Positions 52,588-57,821 of a stretch of DNA of 57,821 bases are shown in pieces (the first letter of the stretch is position 1; each line of letters opens with the position of its first letter). The notes under the pieces are model-generated. The model had not been told where the DNA came from. It did not search any database and was given only the letters and a program-made list of their open reading frames with translations. The stretch covers positions 1 to 57,821 of the forward strand of contig NZ_JARWOJ010000309.1 in assembly GCF_029868625.1 (NCBI RefSeq), given 5' to 3'. The translations under genes were made by a program, and so were the position numbers. Source of the DNA: Nocardia neocaledoniensis. GTDB taxonomy: Bacteria > Actinomycetota > Actinomycetes > Mycobacteriales > Mycobacteriaceae.

Positions 52588-53757
52588 TCAACACCCACCC
52601 GCACATCGGGATCGGATGCGGAACCACCCGTCGGAATCGCAGCCGACCAACTCGGCCAGCTCCAGGCTGACGAGAACGGCTCGGACAGTGGCCAAATCGT
52701 GTCCGGATTGCTGGGCCAGCTCTGCGGGGAGGCGGGTGCCGACGGCGGGGAGGGCGGCGTACACATCCGCTTCGACCCCGCGCAGGTGGGCCGCCGGGTC
52801 CGGCGCCTCGTTGTCGGCGCCGGGGAGGCGTAGGGGGCCCGCTTCGTCGATGACGTCCTCGGCCCTGGTGACGAGCAGCGCCTCGCCCTCCCGGATCATT
52901 CGGTGACAGCCCGCCGAGGAGGCGGAACCGACCGGACCCGGCACCGCCATGGCCGGTCTGCCGAGGCGGCGCGCCCATTTCACCGTGTTGCGGGCGCCGC
53001 TGCGCAGCCCGGCTTCGACCACGAGGACACCGTCGCCCAGCGTCGCGATCAGGCGATTGCGGGCGAGGAAGCGATGTTTCTGCGCGCTGGTGCCCGGTGG
53101 GTACTCGCTGACGACGAGGCCGGAGTCGGCGATGGCGGTGAGCAGGCGGTCGTGCTGAGCCGGGTAGGGGCGGTCGACGCCGCAGGCCAGGACCGCGACC
53201 GTCGGTCCGCCGACGGCCAGTGCCGCCCGGTGCGCGGCCGCGTCGATGCCGAAGGCCGCACCGGAGACGATCGTCCAGCCACGGCCCGCGAGGTCGCAGG
53301 CGATCTCACTGGCCACCTGCACGCCGTAGCCGGTGCTGCAGCGCGAACCGACCATGGCGACGGCACGTTCGGAGGCCGCCTGCAACGACAGCGGCCCTCG
53401 TGCCCACAGCACCAGCGGCACGGCACCCTCGCGGTCACGATCGGCATCGAGCTGGCTCAGCCCGAGCATGCGCCACTGCGGCCACTCCGCGTCGTCGGGT
53501 GTGATGACCCGCCCGCCGAGACGTGCCATCGCCTCCAGGTCGGCCGCCGCCGAATCCAGTTCGCGGCGTGCGGCTGTCGGCCCACGCAAGGCATCCGGCA
53601 ACTCGCATTCGCGGACGGCGCGGGCAGCCTCACACACCCCGACCGACGCGATCAATGCCGACAGCGGCGCACAGGGCCCCTGCACGACTCGCGACAGATA
53701 GACCCACGCCAACCGCCGCCCATCCGCCCCGGCGTCCAGATCCACAACCCCGGTCAC
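52588..53757 (-). CDS. dprA: DNA-processing protein DprA
   Basis: Loads RecA on incoming single-stranded DNA and protects it. GTG at 53757 gives 389 residues, the length of the M. tuberculosis protein, and is preceded by AAGG; GTG at 53745 or the overlapping 53895 are less likely. It has an N-terminal SAM-like region (RLAWVYLSRVVQGPCAPLSALI), the Rossmann core with AMVGSRCSTGYG, VSGAAFGIDAAAHRAAL, VLACGVDRPYP, SEYPPGT, RFLARNRLIATL and VVEAGLRSGARNT, and a C-terminal winged helix (about 320-389). It follows comM in the operon. Confidence 0.95.
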   Translation of the reverse strand: MTGVVDLDAGADGRRLAWVYLSRVVQGPCAPLSALIASVGVCEAARAVRECELPDALRGPTAARRELDSAAADLEAMARLGGRVITPDDAEWPQWRMLGLSQLDADRDREGAVPLVLWARGPLSLQAASERAVAMVGSRCSTGYGVQVASEIACDLAGRGWTIVSGAAFGIDAAAHRAALAVGGPTVAVLACGVDRPYPAQHDRLLTAIADSGLVVSEYPPGTSAQKHRFLARNRLIATLGDGVLVVEAGLRSGARNTVKWARRLGRPAMAVPGPVGSASSAGCHRMIREGEALLVTRAEDVIDEAGPLRLPGADNEAPDPAAHLRGVEADVYAALPAVGTRLPAELAQQSGHDLATVRAVLVSLELAELVGCDSDGWFRIRSRCAGGC

Positions 53758-53884
53758 CGGGCACCTTGTTCCCGAAAGAGCAACGGCGACAAGGACACAC
53801 ACCGTGCCTTTCCCATCGACGACCAGCCGGCCAAGCGGGAGGGATCGTTTGCTCGCGACCGGCACACCTGTACCGGCCCGCCGC

Positions 53885-55393
53885 TCATTGCGCACCCCGC
53901 TGCCGAAAGTTCAATGCCGACAGCACATCCTGCACACTCGGCAGTTCCCCACCACGCAGATCACAGATGGTCCAGGCGACACGGATCGCGCGATCGGCGC
54001 CACGGGCCGACATCCGGCCGAGCCGCAATGCCGTATCGATCGGCGCGATCGACTCGCGGGGCAACCGGAAGCGCTGGCGCAGGATATGGCCTGGCACTTC
54101 GGCATTGGTCGCCCAGCCGTCGGCGCTCCAGCGGTGCGCGGCCCGCGAGCGGGCCTCGGCAACGCGCGCGGCCACGGTCGCGCTGGTCTCCGCGCTGGCG
54201 TCGCCGAACGTGGCGCCGGCCTGGCCGTGCATCTGCACCCAGATGTCGATGCGGTCGAGCAGGGGCCCGGACAGTTTGCCGAGGTAGCGGCGCCGGGCCA
54301 GGGGCGCGCAGATGCAGTCGACGTCGCGGGCCGGCGCGCACGGGCAGGGGTTGGCTGCCAGGACCAGCTGGAACCGGGCGGGGTAGCGCGCGACACCGTC
54401 GCGGCGGGCGATGCGCACCTCGCCCTCTTCGAGGGGAGTACGCAGCGCCTCGAGCACTTTCGTGCCGATCTCGGCGCACTCGTCGAGGAACAGCACGCCC
54501 CGGTGTGCCCGGCTCACCGCGCCCGGCCTGGCCATGCCGGAGCCGCCACCGATCATCGCGGTCACGGACGTGGAGTGATGCGGGGCGACGAACGGCGCCA
54601 GGGTCATCAGCGGCTGTTCGGCCGACAGTGACCCCGCCATCGAATGGATCGCCGTCACCTCGAGCGACTCGGGCTCCGACAGCGGCGGAAGCAGGCCGGG
54701 AAGGCGTTGCGCCAGCATGGTTTTGCCGATCCCGGGCGGGCCGGTCAGCAGCAGGTGGTGACCACCCGCCGCGGCGACCTCGAGCGCCCAGCGCGCCTCG
54801 TCCTGGCCGACCACATCGCTCAGATCACCGCTGGGTGCCGCCGCGCCGGGCACGACCCCGTCCGGCTCGAGCAGGGCGCCTTCGCCGCGCAGCCAGGCGA
54901 CCACCGCCCGCAGGCTGGTCGCCCCGAGCACCTCGATGCCCTCGACCAAGCCGGCCTCGGCCACCGCGTCGGCGGGCACCACCACGGTCGGCAATCCCGC
55001 CGTCCGCGCCGCGATCACGGCGGGTAACACACCGCGCACCCGTCGTACGCGGCCGTCGAGAGCGAGCTCACCGAGCAGCACGGTCTTCGCCAGCCGCTCG
55101 CCCGGCACCGCGCCGGACGCGTCGAGCACCGACACCGCCAGAGCCAGGTCGTACACGCTGCCCACCTTCGGCAGCGTCGCGGGCGACAGGGCCAGGATCA
55201 CCCGCCCGTCCGGCCACTTCTCCCCGGTGTTGGCGACCGCCGACCTGACCCGGTTGCGTGACTCCTGCAGCGCGGTGTCGGGCAGCCCGACCAGATTCAC
55301 CGAAGGCAGGCCCTGACCGATATCGGCCTCGATCTCCACCAGCTGACCGTCGACACCGGTCACCGCGACCGACAACGCCCGTCCGAGCGCCAT
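53885..55393 (-). CDS. comM: ComM-type Mg-chelatase-like AAA+ ATPase
   Basis: Branch-migration helicase family that helps integrate incoming DNA. 502 residues: N-terminal Lon-protease-like domain (TGVDGQLVEIEADIGQGLPSVNLVGLPD, conserved PKVGSVYDLALAV), AAA+ domain with Walker A GPPGIGKT and Walker B GVLFLDE, a cysteine-rich NPCPCAPARDVDCIC loop, and a C-terminal helical domain with IRVAWTICDLRG. ATG at 55393 shares a base with the yraN stop (TGATG), so the two are coupled. dprA follows. Confidence 0.95.
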   Translation of the reverse strand: MALGRALSVAVTGVDGQLVEIEADIGQGLPSVNLVGLPDTALQESRNRVRSAVANTGEKWPDGRVILALSPATLPKVGSVYDLALAVSVLDASGAVPGERLAKTVLLGELALDGRVRRVRGVLPAVIAARTAGLPTVVVPADAVAEAGLVEGIEVLGATSLRAVVAWLRGEGALLEPDGVVPGAAAPSGDLSDVVGQDEARWALEVAAAGGHHLLLTGPPGIGKTMLAQRLPGLLPPLSEPESLEVTAIHSMAGSLSAEQPLMTLAPFVAPHHSTSVTAMIGGGSGMARPGAVSRAHRGVLFLDECAEIGTKVLEALRTPLEEGEVRIARRDGVARYPARFQLVLAANPCPCAPARDVDCICAPLARRRYLGKLSGPLLDRIDIWVQMHGQAGATFGDASAETSATVAARVAEARSRAAHRWSADGWATNAEVPGHILRQRFRLPRESIAPIDTALRLGRMSARGADRAIRVAWTICDLRGGELPSVQDVLSALNFRQRGAQ

Positions 55394-55749
55394 CAGAACG
55401 CGGCGGTCAGGTGGTCGATGACGGGCCGGTGCCCGCGCGGGACCAGCACCGACACCACGTCGAACCGGATCCGGCGCCACGGCCCTTCCTGCTCGGCCAG
55501 CCACAGCAGCGCCAGCCGCCGGATCCGCTGCTGCTTGCTGAAGGTGACCGACTCGGCAGGCACGCCGAAACCGAGCCCCGATCGCGTCTTCACCTCGACG
55601 AACGCCGTGATCTGCGGATCTTGGACGATCAGGTCCAGTTCGCCGTAGCGGCACCGCCAATTGCGGGCGACGATCTCCATTCCCGACTCACGCAGATACT
55701 GCGCGGCCAGCTTCTCCCCGTATGCGCCGAGCGCCTGCTTGTCTGCCAT
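55393..55749 (-). CDS. yraN: YraN/UPF0102 nuclease-fold protein
   Basis: A 118-residue protein of the UPF0102 family with the PD-(D/E)XK-like pattern: GEKLAAQYLRESGMEIVARNWRCRYGELDLIVQD, FVEVKTRSG, and KQQRIRRLALLWL. The Glu, Asp, Glu-x-Lys residues of the nuclease fold are present. ATG at 55749 (MADKQALGAYGE). It is the first gene of the yraN-comM-dprA unit, and two DnaA boxes lie just upstream. Its role in DNA repair or uptake is assumed from context. Confidence 0.93.
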   Translation of the reverse strand: MADKQALGAYGEKLAAQYLRESGMEIVARNWRCRYGELDLIVQDPQITAFVEVKTRSGLGFGVPAESVTFSKQQRIRRLALLWLAEQEGPWRRIRFDVVSVLVPRGHRPVIDHLTAAF

Positions 55750-55812
55750 GGCTGCCAGCGTGCCGCCCGGCGCCGCCGGCATCCGTCCGCCGACCTGGGC
55801 GAACAACAGACC

Positions 55813-55839
55813 TGTGGACAACCGCCCGCCTGTGGACAA
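55813..55839. promoter_or_regulatory. Pair of DnaA boxes upstream of yraN-comM-dprA
   Basis: TGTGGACAA occurs at 55813-55821 and 55831-55839, 18 bp apart in the same orientation. Read on the other strand both are TTGTCCACA, the actinobacterial DnaA-box consensus. They sit in the 111-bp gap between the DUF2469 stop and the yraN start. DnaA control of this DNA-processing operon is inferred. Confidence 0.7.
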
Positions 55840-55860
55840 CCACGGGCGGGCGGGGCGGCA

Positions 55861-56166
55861 TCACTCCGGCAGCCGCAGGTCCGGCTTCTCCAGTTCCTCG
55901 ATGTTCACGTCCTTGAACGTGATCACCCGTACGTGCTTGACGAAGCGCGCCGGGCGGTACATGTCCCACACCCAGGCATCGCTCATCCGCACTTCGAAGT
56001 AGACCTCGCCGTCGGCGTTCTGCGGCCGCAATTCGACAGAATTGGCCAGGTAGAAGCGACGTTCGGTCTCCACCACGTACGAGAACTGGCCGACGATGTC
56101 CTTGTACTCGCGGTACAGGGACAGTTCCATCTCGGTTTCGTACTTCTCGAGGTCCTCAGCACTCAT
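55861..56166 (-). CDS. DUF2469 protein
   Basis: A 101-residue actinobacteria-specific soluble protein: MSAEDLEKYETEMELSLYREYKDIVGQFSYVVETERRFYLAN, RPQNADGEVYFEV, and VKHVRVITFKDVNIEELEKPDLRLPE. The length and sequence fit M. tuberculosis Rv2901c, which also lies next to rnhB. ATG at 56166. Function is unknown. Confidence 0.95.
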   Translation of the reverse strand: MSAEDLEKYETEMELSLYREYKDIVGQFSYVVETERRFYLANSVELRPQNADGEVYFEVRMSDAWVWDMYRPARFVKHVRVITFKDVNIEELEKPDLRLPE

Positions 56167-56212
56167 CGGGTGGGAAGTCCTCCTTCTAGCAGCGCCGCGT
56201 TCATAGCTGACA

Positions 56213-56917
56213 TCATCGCGCATGCGCGGCGCGGGGAGCCACTCGGCTACCGCTCGGCACCTCGAGGTCGCGCACATTGCGCCAAGATCGGCGGTGTTCG
56301 GTGCTCGGTCCGAGTTCGCGCAGCGCCGCCGTGTGCTCGGGCGTGTTGTAGCCCTTGTGCGCGGCGAAGCCGTATCCGGGGTGTTGCGCGTCGAGGTCGA
56401 CCATCATCCGGTCCCTGGTCACCTTGGCCAGGATGCTGGCCGCGGCGATGCAGGCCGCGGCGCCGTCCCCGCCGATCACCGGCAACGACGGAGCGGGCAG
56501 CCCGGGGACCTTGAATCCGTCGGTGAGGATGTAGCCCGGGGTACGTCCCAGACCGGCGACGGCCCGGCGCATGCCCTCGATATTGGCCACGTGGATGCCG
56601 ATCGAGTCGATCTCCCAGGCGGGCACCACCACGACGCTCCACGCCAGCGCCAACCGCTGGACGACCGGGAACAGCTCCTCACGGGCCGCCTCGGTGAGTT
56701 TCTTGGAGTCGTCGAGCCCGGACAGCTTGTCGTAGGCCTTGGGCGCCAGCAGGCACGCGGCGATCACCAGCGGCCCCGCGCACGGGCCGCGCCCCGCCTC
56801 GTCGACGCCGGCCACCGGGCCGAGGCCACCGCGGATGAGCGCCGCCTCGAGCGTGCGTAGTCCCCCGGCCCGGCGCATCACCACCCGCGGCGGCCAGTTC
56901 GTCCGATCCTGCCCCAC
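56213..56917 (-). CDS. rnhB: Ribonuclease HII
   Basis: Cleaves RNA in RNA/DNA hybrids and at single ribonucleotides. The 234 residues include the DEAGRG active site (Asp39, Glu40), [63 protein letters not shown] and [17 protein letters not shown]. The GTG start at 56917 is chosen because the WPPRVV segment matches mycobacterial RnhB; ATG at 56878 would remove it. It lies between lepB and the DUF2469 gene. Confidence 0.96.
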   Translation of the reverse strand: MGQDRTNWPPRVVMRRAGGLRTLEAALIRGGLGPVAGVDEAGRGPCAGPLVIAACLLAPKAYDKLSGLDDSKKLTEAAREELFPVVQRLALAWSVVVVPAWEIDSIGIHVANIEGMRRAVAGLGRTPGYILTDGFKVPGLPAPSLPVIGGDGAAACIAAASILAKVTRDRMMVDLDAQHPGYGFAAHKGYNTPEHTAALRELGPSTEHRRSWRNVRDLEVPSGSRVAPRAAHAR

Positions 56918-56937
56918 AGTTCGATTGTCCCCGTGTC

Positions 56938-57702
56938 TCAGTTTTCCTGCGCGTTCTGGCTCTTGACCGGACCCATCCGGCCCGGCGGCCAGATCTTGAA
57001 GACCGTCTTGCCGCGCACATTGTCCACCGGCACCGTGCCCTGCAGGTCGTCGCTGACGTGGGCCCGGGAATCGGCCGACTCGTTGCGGTTGTCGCCCATC
57101 ACCCAGAGGTTGCCCTCCGGCACCTTCACCGGGCCGAAGACGCGCCCGGCCGGGTAGACCGCGTTGGGGCGGTCGGTGAACCAGGGGTAGTCCTTCTTGA
57201 TGTAGGGCTCGTCGAGCGGTTTGCCGTCGACCATGACGCGGCCCTGCGGGTCACAGCACTGCACGGTCTGCCCACCGACGGCGATGACGCGCTTGACGAG
57301 GTCGTTCTCGTCCGGCGGCACCAGGCCGAAGTAGGAGAGGAAGTTCTGCACCCCGCGGATGACGGTGTTGTCGGAGCGCACCGACTTGTAGTGGCCGTTC
57401 CACGACGGCGGGCCGACGAAGACCACGACATCACCGGGACCGGGTTCGGAACCGTAGTAGCTGATCTTCTCGACGTAGATGCGGTCGCCGATCAGCAGCG
57501 TGTTCTCCATCGACTGCGACGGGATCACATAGGGCCGCCCGACGAAAGTGACCATCAGCGCGGCGATCACCGCGGCGATCACGATCAGAATCGGCAACTC
57601 CTGCCAGAACGGCCGCTGCTTCTTCGCGCCGCGCGCTCGTTTGCGCCGTCCACCTTCGTCGCCCGAATCGGACACCGACACCGACCCACTTTCGTCTGCC
57701 AC
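56938..57702 (-). CDS. lepB: Signal peptidase I
   Basis: A 254-residue membrane serine protease that cleaves exported preproteins. One N-terminal transmembrane helix ([20 protein letters not shown]) follows a basic cytoplasmic stretch; the nucleophile Ser64 is in [10 protein letters not shown], and the general base Lys137 is in [24 protein letters not shown] near the end is the usual box D/E. GTG start at 57702. rplS would normally be upstream but lies beyond the contig end. Confidence 0.96.
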   Translation of the reverse strand: MADESGSVSVSDSGDEGGRRKRARGAKKQRPFWQELPILIVIAAVIAALMVTFVGRPYVIPSQSMENTLLIGDRIYVEKISYYGSEPGPGDVVVFVGPPSWNGHYKSVRSDNTVIRGVQNFLSYFGLVPPDENDLVKRVIAVGGQTVQCCDPQGRVMVDGKPLDEPYIKKDYPWFTDRPNAVYPAGRVFGPVKVPEGNLWVMGDNRNESADSRAHVSDDLQGTVPVDNVRGKTVFKIWPPGRMGPVKSQNAQEN

Positions 57703-57714
57703 GCCGAACAGAGT

Positions 57715-57821
57715 AGCGGGGGGCCCCCCCCCGCAGAGGGGCGGCGGGGGGGCGGGGAGCAGGGTGGTGGGTTAAGATAAACCCAGAAAAGAGGGTGTTC
57801 TTTATTTTTTGGGGGGGGGCG
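57715..57821. other. Low-complexity contig-end sequence
   Basis: Runs of G and C followed by an AT-rich tail with TTATTTTTTGGGGGGGGG. It is unlike the rest of the window and mirrors the start. It is probably assembly noise at the other contig end. Confidence 0.85.

Noticed and set aside
55801..55860. DnaA boxes as part of a replication origin
   Set aside because: Only two boxes, no AT-rich region and no dnaA/dnaN nearby; a regulatory role fits better.
1..57821. tRNA, rRNA, insertion sequences, prophage genes
   Set aside because: None was recognised on either strand; no transposase or phage protein was found.

Overview
The window is high-GC actinobacterial DNA, most likely from Nocardia or a close relative. 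The evidence is strong third-position GC bias, frequent GTG/TTG starts, actinobacterial DnaA-box spelling, DUF4254 and Scr1-type regulators, and a core gene order that matches the Mycobacterium/Nocardia lepB-rnhB-yraN-comM-dprA-xerC, rpsB-tsf-pyrH-frr-cdsA-rlmN and dxr-rip1-ispG-GNAT-PBP neighbourhoods. Both extremities (about 1-95 and 57715-57821) are homopolymer-rich junk typical of contig ends.

Left part (0.1-28.5 kb) is accessory and metabolic. In order it holds: an alpha/beta-hydrolase-like protein without a nucleophile; a divergent LysR/SDR pair; fdhF-like molybdopterin oxidoreductase, map and cobQ; a marR-MFS operon facing a flavin-dependent oxidoreductase; a DUF4126 protein; a DUF1772 membrane protein behind twin palindromic operators; a TetR/carotenoid-oxygenase/SDR module with a concentric palindrome; a complete 2-aminoethylphosphonate (AEP) module (GntR regulator, FAD oxidase, phosphonatase-like hydrolase, binding protein, ATPase and two permeases) that has no PhnW transaminase; then two DUF4254 proteins around an Scr1-type regulator and a stand-alone thioesterase; a TIGR03118 lipoprotein; a nitrobindin; and a 63-aa exported peptide.

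Middle part (28.5-46.5 kb) is mostly conserved housekeeping. It has a penicillin-binding lipoprotein, a GNAT protein, ispG, the site-2 protease rip1 and dxr (two MEP-pathway enzymes flanking the protease), a DUF2631 protein, a LysR with a histone-like basic tail, two tandem PknB-type kinases, a transglutaminase-like protein, rlmN, a LapA-domain protein, cdsA, frr, pyrH, tsf and rpsB. A long palindromic element lies between rip1 and dxr, and a decayed ribosomal-L11-like fragment lies upstream of the second kinase.

Right part (46.5-57.7 kb) has two exported proteins (one an M23 peptidase), DUF1990 and YqeY proteins, a tandem array of DUF202 genes chained by GTGA overlaps whose three middle copies are frameshifted, xerC, the dprA-comM-yraN operon preceded by two perfect DnaA boxes, DUF2469, rnhB and lepB.

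The points most worth a second look are the transaminase-free phosphonate module, the DUF202 array, the nested or twin operators at 11.2 and 13.5 kb, and the DnaA boxes in front of the DNA-processing operon. No tRNA, rRNA, insertion sequence or CRISPR array was recognised.
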